Assembly: GCA_040882845.1 (NCBI GenBank)
Contig: JBBEAM010000014.1
Span: 1 to 38,443 of the forward strand
Length of the DNA stretch: 38,443 nucleotides
Direction: 5' to 3'
Origin: JBBEAM01 sp040882845
Lineage (GTDB): Bacteria > Pseudomonadota > Alphaproteobacteria > Kiloniellales > DSM-21159
Shown one piece after another: positions 24,280 through 32,418 of the stretch (its first letter is position 1; each line of letters opens with the position of its first letter). The position numbers and the translations under genes are program-made. The notes beneath the pieces were generated by a model. The model did no database searches. It worked only from the letters and a program-made list of their open reading frames with translations, and was not told the DNA's origin.

Positions 24280-25587
24280 ATGACCTCGATCGCGATCGGA
24301 GCAGGCTCTTGCGTAGTGCTGCTGATCCTGCTGCTCATAGGCGTACCTGTAGCAATCGCGCTCGGTCTGATCTCCGTCGTTGGAATAATAATCCTCCGCG
24401 GCGTCACGCCGGCCTATGATATCGCCGCTACACTCCCTTACGATTTCGCAGACCATTGGAGTTTGGCTGCGGTTCCTATGTTCCTTCTGATGGGATCCGT
24501 GGTCCACAACAGCGGGCTAACAGCTTCCCTCTTCGCTGCAGCTCGAGCGTGGTGTTCGCAGCTTCCTGGTGGGTTAGCGATCGCAACGAACTTTGCATCG
24601 GCAGGTTTTGCCGCCGCTTCCGGGTCAAGTATGGCGACGGCAGCTGCAATGGGACGTATCGCCATCCCGGAAATGCTGCGTGCGGGATACGACCCCCGGC
24701 TCGCTACGGCTGTAGTGGCAGCGTCGGGGACGCTAGGCTCCCTTATCCCGCCAAGTATCCTGATCGTAATATATGGCTGGATGACGGAACAGCCGATTGG
24801 AAAACTATTGATCGCTGGCATCGTGCCAGGTGTGCTGACCGCGATCGTCTATGCGCTCATGATCAGCGGACGCGTGATACTACAGCCTGAAATCGCCCCG
24901 AGCGTGCCCGCGAAAGCTAATTGGCGTGAGCGCTGGCTCCTACTGCTTGATGTGTGGCCGTTGCCCGTTCTCATCATGGGTGTAATCGGCAGCATTTACA
25001 GCGGTCTAGCCACGGTTACAGAGGCCGCGGCTCTCGGCGCACTTCTGTCGATGGCTATTGCAGGGTTCAAACACAAGTTAACCCTACGGACGGTGCTTAA
25101 CTCCGCCAAGGACGCCGTAGAGGGAACCGCAGTTATCTTTCTCATCGCGATTGGAGCTATACTCTTCACGCGATTCTTGGCGATGGCTGGACTCCCAGCT
25201 TTCTTGGCTATCCAGGTGGAGCAATGGGCCGTTGAGCCGTGGATCCTACTTATCGGTTTCGTCGTTACCTACATTGTCCTAGGCGCATTCCTTGACCCGA
25301 TGGGCATAATGTTGATTACGGTTCCAGTTTTTACTCCAATTTTTCTGATACTTGGGTTCGATCTTATTTGGATTGGCATTCTTGTTATAAAGCTATTGGA
25401 GATAGGTCTTATTACACCTCCAGTTGGCTTAAATGCTTTCGTAATAAAAGGTGTAGTCGGAGATGAGATAGGCCTGGAGGATATCTTCAAGGGCTTAGCG
25501 TGGTTTGTTGCGGCTGAATTGCTAATTCTACTTCTTTTAATACTGTTTCCCCAAATAATATTATTTGTTCCAAACAGTTTGATGTAA
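24280..25587 (+). CDS. dctM: TRAP transporter large permease, module B
   Basis: This 435-residue DctM-family channel subunit contains SAGFAAASGSS near residue 107, GTLGSLIPPS, LDPMGI and IGLITPPVGLN, all diagnostic. It starts 51 bases after dctQ with GGAG five bases upstream. From about 25300 its codons become noticeably richer in A and T, a trend that continues into the next gene. The frame is intact to a normal C-terminus (FVPNSLM), so the change is in composition, not in function. Module A ends similarly (FLPNLM). Confidence 0.92.
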   Translation: MTSIAIGAGSCVVLLILLLIGVPVAIALGLISVVGIIILRGVTPAYDIAATLPYDFADHWSLAAVPMFLLMGSVVHNSGLTASLFAAARAWCSQLPGGLAIATNFASAGFAAASGSSMATAAAMGRIAIPEMLRAGYDPRLATAVVAASGTLGSLIPPSILIVIYGWMTEQPIGKLLIAGIVPGVLTAIVYALMISGRVILQPEIAPSVPAKANWRERWLLLLDVWPLPVLIMGVIGSIYSGLATVTEAAALGALLSMAIAGFKHKLTLRTVLNSAKDAVEGTAVIFLIAIGAILFTRFLAMAGLPAFLAIQVEQWAVEPWILLIGFVVTYIVLGAFLDPMGIMLITVPVFTPIFLILGFDLIWIGILVIKLLEIGLITPPVGLNAFVIKGVVGDEIGLEDIFKGLAWFVAAELLILLLLILFPQIILFVPNSLM

Positions 25588-25768
25588 GGAAATTATTAAA
25601 GTGGTGGTCAGGTGAATTTGTGGCTTACGGAGTAGAAGTATCGTATCTACAGCATAGGACAAATTCTGAGGTTTATATAATTCTCGATGGGTTGACCTGA
25701 TACATTGTCCGTCGGTGCGTCGATGGACTACTTATATAAAAAAGTTTTACGGAGCAGGTCTGATTGCT

Positions 25769-26764
25769 ATGAAAGCTATTCAAATAGAGCGCTACGGCGG
25801 CCCTGATGTTGTCGAACTCTGCGAGTTGCCCGTCCCTACTCCACAAGCCGGAGAGGTATTGATAAAGTTGGACTACTCCGGAATTAACTTTATGGATATT
25901 CATACTAGGCAAGGCAAATATGCAGCCTCCCGGACCTACCCTCAAATCATGCCGACTACGTTGGGCATCGAAGGGGCGGGGACGGTCGTCGAGGTCGGGA
26001 TGGGGGTTAATGATTTCGCCGTGGATGACCGAGTTGCTTACTGCCTCCACTGGGGGAGTCACGCGGAATACGCTGTGGTGCCCGCGAGTCATGTCATTCC
26101 ACTTCCCGGCACAATAACACTAGAAACAAGCGCTGCCGTATTGTTTCATGGATTAACTGCACATTATTTGGCTTTCGATCTTGGCAAGCCGAGACTTGGA
26201 ACAACGTGGCTGATCCAAGCTGCATCTGGTGGAATTGGCCAGCTATTGATCCAATTAGGTGCTCTAAATGGCGTTACCGTTTATGCGACAACTAGCACGA
26301 CGGAAAAGGCTAAACGTGCTCAAGATTATGGAGCATCAAAAGTGTTCCTGCATGACTCGGCAACAGTAGTTGAAGATATTCTAGAGTCGACCGATGGCCG
26401 GGGTGTGGACGTTGTTTTTGATCCAATAGGTGCCCCAACCCTTAGAAAGAGTCTCCGCGTAGCGCGGAAAAAGGGGCTCGTGGTAAATTTTGGAAGCGTA
26501 GGAGGCAATGTCAAAGATCTAGATCCAATTGAGTTAGGTGAAGCAGGTTCCCTTTTTCTGACTCGCCCCCGTTTAGCTGATCATTTAAATAATTCAGCGA
26601 CAATTCGACGGAGAGCTAGAGATATATTCGACGCTGTGGCCGAAGGAAATCTACGTGTTCAGATTGATAGTCATTATGATTTCTATTCTATAGGAAAGTC
26701 ATTTGATATTCTAGAGAATAGGCTAGCATCTGGAAAAATGCTTTTGGTAATATCAAGCATGTAA
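25769..26764 (+). CDS. Zinc-independent quinone oxidoreductase, MDR superfamily
   Basis: This 331-residue NADPH:quinone reductase-like protein opens with MKAIQIERYGGPDVVELCELP and has the NADPH motif AASGGIG (151-157). It ends with SGKMLLVI, as in QOR-type enzymes, and no structural zinc cysteine cluster is visible. The ATG at 25769 is chosen over upstream in-frame codons because the family N-terminus begins there. Spacing from GGAG is long, so translation may be weak. It may reduce an enone or quinone from the pathway. The gene and its 181-bp upstream gap are clearly more A+T-rich than the rest of the window, hinting at separate acquisition. It lies directly left of the second IS6 element. 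Confidence 0.85.
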   Translation: MKAIQIERYGGPDVVELCELPVPTPQAGEVLIKLDYSGINFMDIHTRQGKYAASRTYPQIMPTTLGIEGAGTVVEVGMGVNDFAVDDRVAYCLHWGSHAEYAVVPASHVIPLPGTITLETSAAVLFHGLTAHYLAFDLGKPRLGTTWLIQAASGGIGQLLIQLGALNGVTVYATTSTTEKAKRAQDYGASKVFLHDSATVVEDILESTDGRGVDVVFDPIGAPTLRKSLRVARKKGLVVNFGSVGGNVKDLDPIELGEAGSLFLTRPRLADHLNNSATIRRRARDIFDAVAEGNLRVQIDSHYDFYSIGKSFDILENRLASGKMLLVISSM

Positions 26765-26839
26765 TCTTGTTCGCTATAGCGGAAAGCTTTATGTCACTTT
26801 ACATACATTTTTATGTGATATGGGTATCAGAGAAGGTCT

Positions 26840-27644
26840 TGTCAGAGAAACTTGGCTTGAGGTGGGCCAGGGGGCTCGGTAGCGTTCTGGCATGATCCAA
26901 CCCAGCCCCTACAAGTGGTTCAAGACCAGCCCCGAGATCATCCGCCTAGCGGTCATGATGTACGTTCGCTTCCCGCTTTCGCTCCGGAATGTCGAAGACT
27001 TGCTCCACGAGCGCGGCATCGATGTCAGTCACGAGACGGTCCGATATTGGTGGCAACGCTTCGGTCCGATGTTTGCCGCTGAGATCCGAAAGCGGCGCAT
27101 TGAGGGCATGCGCTCCAGCCGCTGGCGTTGCCACCTCGACGAGATCTTCGTGAAGATCAACGGCGAGCGGCACTACCTTTGGCGGGCCGTCGATCACGAA
27201 GGCGAGGTCCTTGAAAGCGTTGTCACCAAGACACGGGACAAGAAAGCCGCGCTGAAATTCCTGAAGAAAGCCATGAAGAAGCACGGCCGGCCGGAGGTCT
27301 TCGTGACCGACCAGCTCCCGTCTTATGGTGCCGCCCGAAGGAAATCGGAGTATGCGACCGTCAGGAGAGCGGTTGCTGGCTGAACAACCGGGCGGAGAAC
27401 TCGCACCTGCCGTTCCGACGACGCGAGCGGGCGATGCAGCGGTTTCGGCGCATGCGAAGTCTGCAGAAATTCGCCTCTGTCCACGCCTCCGTCACCAACC
27501 ACTTCAACAGCGACCGCAGCCTCTCCAGCCGAGCCATGTTCAAACAGAACCGCGCCGCCGCTCTCGCCGAGTGGCGCGGCCTTGGCGTCGCATAAGGGGC
27601 AGCCTGTGTGTCCTTGCGTTAGACTGGTTCGAATTGCTCTGACA
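26840..27644 (+). mobile_element. IS6-family insertion sequence, second inactive copy
   Basis: A transposase frame is flanked by related ends: TGTCAGAG at 26840-26847 and CTCTGACA at 27637-27644, with 12 of 16 bases matching when extended inward. The element is about 805 bp. The neighbouring 8 bases (gaaggtct and ccgccttc) differ, so there is no target duplication. It differs in sequence from the copy at 141-936 and has different terminal repeats, so it is a different IS6 member. Its right end is only seven bases from the stop codon of the XRE regulator. Confidence 0.75.
26892..27595 (+). pseudogene. IS6-family DDE transposase, frameshifted
   Basis: The first part (26892 to about 27335) reads WFKTSPEIIRLAVMMYVRFPL, then HLDEIFVKING (first Asp), RAVDHEGEVLE and VTDQLPSYGAA (second Asp). 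Near 27336 one base has been lost. The original frame runs to a premature stop at 27383, while the correct sequence continues in the next frame as EIGVCDRQESG, LNNRAENSH (catalytic Glu) and RRMRSLQKFASVHASV, ending in WRGLGVA at 27595. Restoring one base gives a full-length IS6 transposase of about 234 residues. The damage is a single frameshift and otherwise the gene looks fresh. Confidence 0.85.
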
Positions 27645-27650
27645 CCGCCT

Positions 27651-28463
27651 TCAGATCTCCTCGACATCCAGGACGCTGGATCCAGCTTCGATGCTGTTGT
27701 CCACCATCTCACTGATCCAGGGTTCAACCTGATCCGCTGGAAAAATATCCGTCGCGGCCAAAGCGCGGCGTACGTCGATCTGGCGGCCGAGGTGTTGCAG
27801 CAGCACTCTCGAGGCGCCGGGTTTACGGCCGCGCTTAACCGGCCCCCCCGTCTGAATGCCGATGAGCCGGTCGACCCGGGGGTGATAGCTGGGATAGATC
27901 GCAAGCTGGGTGATCGAGTTTCGCAGCAAAGCTTCATACTCGATAATGAAGATGCGGTCACTTAACAGGAAGCAGGCGCCGAGATACTTGGAGACTGTGG
28001 TCGGACCTCCCGTAACCGCGGCGCGCATTACCTCCAGGTTCTTCCAGAAATAGCGGCCATCTTCTTCGTGGATCACTGCGAGGGATTTGATGATGTGACC
28101 TGGGTAACCGAAGGAATAGAAGTAGCGGAAGTAATATCCGAGGTAGCGTTCGAGCGTTGCCGACTGCTTGTAGAGCTCCTCCAGATGACGCAGCGGCTGT
28201 TCCAGCGCCTTGCTCGTGAAGGGTCGGCGGCGCAGCGAGACCAGCTCCACGAAACGGCTGTACTCCAGCAGGATCTCGGACTCCGTGATGCCGAAGAAAT
28301 CGCAGATCTGCCGCATGTTGTGGCGCGAAGGCCGGGACTGGCCGCTCAGGTATTTATTGAACTGCTGGCGGTTGATCGAGAGCTGACGGCAGACCTCGGC
28401 GATCGAGGGATAGAGGCTGCAGAGATAGCTGAGGTTTTGCGGCAGAACATCGTCTTGGGTCAT
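27651..28463 (-). CDS. XRE-type helix-turn-helix transcriptional regulator
   Basis: This is a 270-residue protein starting at the ATG at 28463, which is preceded by AGGACC; an upstream ATG at 28517 is less likely. Residues 16-66 form an XRE/Cro-type helix-turn-helix (EVCRQLSINRQQFNKYLSGQ, then DFFGITESEIL). The remaining 200 residues form a helical or mixed sensor domain I do not recognise, containing YYFRYFYSFGYPG and a C-terminal acidic end. It is divergent from the CocE-type hydrolase with 120 bp between the starts. An AGTGCGCAATTG site lies in that gap and again before the ABC importer, so it probably regulates both. The stop codon is seven bases from the IS6 end, but the C-terminus looks complete. 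Confidence 0.82.
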   Translation of the reverse strand: MTQDDVLPQNLSYLCSLYPSIAEVCRQLSINRQQFNKYLSGQSRPSRHNMRQICDFFGITESEILLEYSRFVELVSLRRRPFTSKALEQPLRHLEELYKQSATLERYLGYYFRYFYSFGYPGHIIKSLAVIHEEDGRYFWKNLEVMRAAVTGGPTTVSKYLGACFLLSDRIFIIEYEALLRNSITQLAIYPSYHPRVDRLIGIQTGGPVKRGRKPGASRVLLQHLGRQIDVRRALAATDIFPADQVEPWISEMVDNSIEAGSSVLDVEEI

Positions 28464-28508
28464 GGTCCTATCGCAGCTTGAAGCAGCTGAAGTGTCAAGT
28501 CGCGAAAG

Positions 28509-28546
28509 AGTGCGCAATTGCCTCGGAGCTCCTTAGGCAGTCTGAT
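28509..28546 (+). promoter_or_regulatory. Operator-promoter of the CocE-type hydrolase
   Basis: AGTGCGCAATTG (28509-28520) ends in the first three bases of a -35 box, TTGCCT (28518-28523). A 17-base spacer and TCTGAT (28541-28546) follow. The start of transcription would be near 28553, about 30 bases before the gene. An identical 12-mer with the same relation to its promoter is found at 30648. The site is also 46 bases upstream of the divergent XRE gene. Confidence 0.6.
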
Positions 28547-28583
28547 CCCTGCAGCGTTTGCCTGAGCCGAAGGAAAGACGACG

Positions 28584-30608
28584 ATGAAGTCACGCCGCGA
28601 TTTGCCGCACAGGGTCGGCGAAATCGAGCATATCGAAATTCCGATGTCCGACGGCTGCAAGCTGGCGGCGCGTATCTGGCTGCCGGAGAACGCGGAGGAC
28701 GCGCCGGTCCCGGCGATCTTCGAATACATTCCCTACCGCAAGAACGACATGACTGTAGGTCGCGACAGCGCGACCTCGCCTTACGTCGCCGGACATGGCT
28801 ACGCCGTGGTGCGGGTCGATCTGCGCGGCTCCGGCGACTCCGAGGGGGTGCTGGAGGACGAGTACCTGCAGCAGGAGCTCGACGACGGCTGCGAAGCGAT
28901 CCAGTGGATCGCCGATCAGTCCTGGTGCGATGGCCAGGTTGGGATGATCGGAATCTCCTGGGGCGGGTTCAACGGTCTCCAGATCGCCGCCATGCAGCCG
29001 CCGGCGCTGAAAGCCGTGATCACCTGCTGCTCTACCGACGACCGCTACGCCGACGACGTGCACTACATGGGCGGATGCCTGCTGATCGACAATCTCTCCT
29101 GGGCCTCGATCATGTTCGGGCGCAACACCCTGCCGCCCGATCCCAGGCACAAGGGGGAAGCCTGGCGCGACCTCTGGATGCAGCGGCTGAAAGGCAGCGG
29201 TCTCTGGCTGAAGAACTGGCTGCGGCATCAGCACCGCGACGCCTTCTGGAAGCACGGCTCGGTCTGCGAGGATTTCGGCAAAATCCAGGTCCCGGTCTAT
29301 GCGGTCAGCGGCTGGGCCGACGGGTACTGCCGCTCGGTCTTCCGTCTGATGGAAAACCTCGAGGGGCCGCGCAAGGGGCTCGTCGGCCCCTGGGCGCATG
29401 CCTATCCGCATATCGCTGAGCCTGGTCCGGCGATCGGCTTCCTGCAGGAGAGCCTGCGCTGGTGGGACCACTGGCTGAAGGGGGCCGAAAGCGGAATCAT
29501 GGAGGAGCCGATGCTGCGGCTCTACATGCAGGAGCCGGCGCCGCCCAAAAGTAACTATGCCGAACGCGCCGGCCGCTGGGTCGCCGAGCCCTCCTGGCCG
29601 TCGCACAACATCGAGCGGCGGACAGCGACCCTGGGCGGTGGCGGCGAACTCTCCCTGACCGGCGAGACACTCTCCGGCGCCGCGTTGCAGATCCAGTCGC
29701 CGCTCACGGTTGGACACCGCGGCGGCAAGTGGTGCTCCTACGCGGCCCCCGGCGACCAGCCGGTGGAGCAGGGACCGGACGATGCCGGCAGCCTGGTGTT
29801 CGAGAGCGCGCCGCTGAGCGAAGATCTGGAGATCGCCGGCGATCCCAACCTCGACCTCAGCTTCTCCTGCGCCAAGCCGGTGGCGATGGTCGCGGTGCGC
29901 TTGGTCGACGTGGCGCCGGACGGGGCGGGGACTCGTGTTTCCTACGGCCTATTGAATCTGACCCATCGCGACAGCCACGAGAGCCCTGAACCGCTCGCGG
30001 AGGGCGCGCGCTACACAACGCGGGTGCCGATGAAGCATGTCGCTCAGCGCTTCGCCAAGGGACACCGAATCCGTCTATCGATCTCCACGGTCTACTGGCC
30101 CGTCGCCTGGCCAGCCCCGGAAGCGGTCAGCCTGACCGTCCATACCGCGGACAGCAGCCTGGAGCTGCCCTGCCGCGCCCCGCGCCGCGAGGATGCCGAG
30201 CTTCGGCCTTTCGCTGAAGCCGAGCAGTCGCTGCCGCAACCGAGTGAGCAGCTCATCGCGCCGAAGGCGTATTGGCGCGTGATCGAGGATCTCGGTACCG
30301 ACGGCACGCGGGTCGAGATCGCCGACGGTCTCGGGACGTTCCATCTCGCCGGCAACGACCTGACCGTGATCAATCAGGGCTACGAGACCTACAGCGCGGC
30401 CGACAACGACTACGCCAGCTTGACCGGAGAGATCCGTTGGGAGATCGGGCTGGCGCGCGACGACTGGCGGGTCAGCACCGTGACCGAGACCACGCTGACC
30501 TCCGACGCGCAGTCCTTTCATATCGAAGCGCGGCTGCGCGCCTGGGAAGGTGAAGACTTGGCCTACGAAGAATCCTGGAGCGAAACGCTTCCCAGGCGGC
30601 TGCTATGA
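28584..30608 (+). CDS. CocE/NonD-family hydrolase (X-Pro dipeptidyl-peptidase fold)
   Basis: This 674-residue alpha/beta hydrolase has a complete triad: Ser125 in GISWGG, Asp246 in SGWADGY and His272 in GPWAHAYPH. A C-terminal galactose-binding-like (PepX_C) beta domain of about 250 residues follows. Family members include cocaine esterase, X-Pro dipeptidyl peptidases and glutaryl-acylase-like amidases. No signal peptide is present, so it is cytoplasmic. It sits directly upstream of an oligopeptide-type ABC importer. The natural reading is that the importer brings in a peptide-like, amide or ester compound and this enzyme hydrolyses it. The substrate cannot be named. A perfect hairpin follows the stop codon. 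Confidence 0.92.
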   Translation: MKSRRDLPHRVGEIEHIEIPMSDGCKLAARIWLPENAEDAPVPAIFEYIPYRKNDMTVGRDSATSPYVAGHGYAVVRVDLRGSGDSEGVLEDEYLQQELDDGCEAIQWIADQSWCDGQVGMIGISWGGFNGLQIAAMQPPALKAVITCCSTDDRYADDVHYMGGCLLIDNLSWASIMFGRNTLPPDPRHKGEAWRDLWMQRLKGSGLWLKNWLRHQHRDAFWKHGSVCEDFGKIQVPVYAVSGWADGYCRSVFRLMENLEGPRKGLVGPWAHAYPHIAEPGPAIGFLQESLRWWDHWLKGAESGIMEEPMLRLYMQEPAPPKSNYAERAGRWVAEPSWPSHNIERRTATLGGGGELSLTGETLSGAALQIQSPLTVGHRGGKWCSYAAPGDQPVEQGPDDAGSLVFESAPLSEDLEIAGDPNLDLSFSCAKPVAMVAVRLVDVAPDGAGTRVSYGLLNLTHRDSHESPEPLAEGARYTTRVPMKHVAQRFAKGHRIRLSISTVYWPVAWPAPEAVSLTVHTADSSLELPCRAPRREDAELRPFAEAEQSLPQPSEQLIAPKAYWRVIEDLGTDGTRVEIADGLGTFHLAGNDLTVINQGYETYSAADNDYASLTGEIRWEIGLARDDWRVSTVTETTLTSDAQSFHIEARLRAWEGEDLAYEESWSETLPRRLL

Positions 30609-30613
30609 TTTCG

Positions 30614-30642
30614 CGAATCGACGCGGTTTTCGCGTCGATTCG
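30614..30642 (+). terminator. Perfect 12-bp hairpin after the hydrolase gene
   Basis: CGAATCGACGCG (30614-30625) pairs exactly with CGCGTCGATTCG (30631-30642) around the loop GTTTT, starting five bases after the TGA stop. The T-run after it is poor (TTCAAAG), so termination may be partial or Rho-assisted. It separates the hydrolase transcript from the importer promoter at 30648. Confidence 0.6.
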
Positions 30643-30647
30643 TTCAA

Positions 30648-30685
30648 AGTGCGCAATTGAATGCGCCGCGGAGGCGCCTTCTAAT
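30648..30685 (+). promoter_or_regulatory. Operator-promoter of the ABC importer operon
   Basis: AGTGCGCAATTG (30648-30659) runs into TTGAAT (30657-30662), followed by a 17-base spacer and TCTAAT (30680-30685), a five-of-six match to the -10 consensus. The 12-mer and its placement are the same as at 28509. GCGCA and TGCGC flank the 12-mer core as short inverted arms here. The binding-protein gene starts at 30778. Confidence 0.65.
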
Positions 30686-30777
30686 TGGTCTTGAAGGCGG
30701 ACAAGCGGCGGAAAAGGCAAGCAACAACAACCGCGAAGGCGTCGCGCCGCCATCGCATGAACAACGAGGAGGCTAGA

Positions 30778-32373
30778 ATGTCGAAGCGAATCACTGAGGA
30801 AGGCGGAGCTTTTCCAATCGCCCGCCGCAGGTTCCTGCAAGGCGCCGCGGCCAGCGGTCTGGTGGCGGCCTCGATGCCGATTACCAAGGCGGTTTGGTCG
30901 CAGTCCGGATCGATGCTGACGGTCCGCGCCTATGCGGATCTGGACGCACTGGACCCGGGTTTCTACCAGAACGCCTACAACGTCGATGTGATGAACTGCA
31001 TCTATTCGAAGCTGGTCCACTACAAGCCCGGCCACGAATGGGGCTGGGAGTTGCAGGCGGCCGAGGAGATCGAGCAGGTCGACGAGACCCATATCCGCTT
31101 CAAGCTGCGTGAGGGCATCATGTTCACCGGCGGCTACGGCGAGATGACCGCCGAGGACGTCAAGTTTTCCTTCGAGCGCATCCTAGAGCACGACTCCCCG
31201 ATCAAGGGCGACTGGGGTCCGCTCGACCATGTCGAGGTCGAGGACAGATATTCCGGCGTGATCGTGCTCAGCAAGGGCTTCCAGCCGCTGTGGAATATCA
31301 CCCTGCCCTATGGCGCCGGGCACATCGTCTCCAAGAAGGCGGTGATGGAGGCGACCGGGAACGGCGGTAACTTCGGGATGGAGCCGCCCTGCTTTTCCGG
31401 CCCCTATATCCTTGAGGAGTGGAAGCCGGGCCAGCACGTCAAGCTGACACGCAATCCCGACTACAACGGTGCCGACGAGCCGGGCTTCGACGAGATTCGC
31501 ATCCTGCCGATGGACGACGACAAGACCGCGGAGATCGCCTACGAGGCGGGCGACATCGACTTCACCGGCATCAGCCTGGCCTCCTTGAACAAGTACAAGG
31601 AAGACATGCCCGAGGCGACGACGATCGAGGAGTTCCCCTCGCTCTACTACGTCTGGGTCGGCATGAACCTGGATAACGAGAAGCTGCAGGACATCAACCT
31701 GCGCAAGGCGATTCAGTGGGGCATCAACGTGCCGCAGATTCTCGACGCGGCCTATTTCGGCGAGGCGAAGCCCTCGACCGGACTGATCGCGCCGGGCTTG
31801 ATCGGCCACCGCGAGGCAAGTCTGATCCCGCCCGAAGGCGATCCGGACAAGGCCAGGGAATTCCTCAAGCAGGCGGGGGCCGAGGGCATCGAGCTCAACA
31901 TCGAGACCCTCAACGCCTCGACCTGGACGACCATCGCCGAGGTGATCCAGGCGCAGCTCACCCAGATCGGCGTCAACCTGCAGATCAACGTCCAGGACTC
32001 CGGGTCCTTCTGGACCATGGGCATGGAAAGCGAAGGCGGCCGATGGAAGGACGTCGAGCTGATCATCAACCGCTTTTCCATGGTGCCCGATCCCTACTAC
32101 GCGACCGAGTGGTTCACCTGCGACCAGGTTGGCGTGTGGAACTGGGAACGCTTCTGCAACGAGGAGTTCGACAAGCTGCACCAGGAGGCGATCGGCGTCA
32201 CCGACGACGCCGAGCGGGCGGCGATCTATCACCGCATGCAGGACATGATGGAGGAGTCCGGCGCCTATCGCTTCCTGACTCACGAAGGAAGCCCGATCAT
32301 GTACCGCGAGTCCGCCGTCGAGCCGGCCGTGCGGCCGGATTCGCGTCCGCTCTACCGCTTCTTCAAGGCATGA
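30778..32373 (+). CDS. ABC importer substrate-binding protein, peptide family (SBP_bac_5), Tat-exported
   Basis: This 531-residue periplasmic binding protein of the DppA/OppA type (family 5) begins at the ATG with GAGGAGG upstream. The N-terminus carries a twin-arginine motif RRRFLQ (16-21) followed by a moderately hydrophobic segment, so export is probably by the Tat pathway. SBP family 5 features include the block LTRNPDYNG near residue 222, which lies in the usual ligand-lid region. Proteins of this type bind peptides, opines, nickel complexes or glycosides. It is the first gene of a five-gene importer and follows a hydrolase that may process the imported compound. Confidence 0.92.
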   Translation: MSKRITEEGGAFPIARRRFLQGAAASGLVAASMPITKAVWSQSGSMLTVRAYADLDALDPGFYQNAYNVDVMNCIYSKLVHYKPGHEWGWELQAAEEIEQVDETHIRFKLREGIMFTGGYGEMTAEDVKFSFERILEHDSPIKGDWGPLDHVEVEDRYSGVIVLSKGFQPLWNITLPYGAGHIVSKKAVMEATGNGGNFGMEPPCFSGPYILEEWKPGQHVKLTRNPDYNGADEPGFDEIRILPMDDDKTAEIAYEAGDIDFTGISLASLNKYKEDMPEATTIEEFPSLYYVWVGMNLDNEKLQDINLRKAIQWGINVPQILDAAYFGEAKPSTGLIAPGLIGHREASLIPPEGDPDKAREFLKQAGAEGIELNIETLNASTWTTIAEVIQAQLTQIGVNLQINVQDSGSFWTMGMESEGGRWKDVELIINRFSMVPDPYYATEWFTCDQVGVWNWERFCNEEFDKLHQEAIGVTDDAERAAIYHRMQDMMEESGAYRFLTHEGSPIMYRESAVEPAVRPDSRPLYRFFKA

Positions 32374-32418
32374 TCCGATAGCGGAGACTTCAGGTTTGGC
32401 TAAGGGGCCCCGGTAGCC

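Noticed and set aside
28590..29717. Minus-strand open frame opposite the CocE-type hydrolase
   Set aside because: Shadow frame; the plus-strand protein has a complete catalytic triad and normal length.
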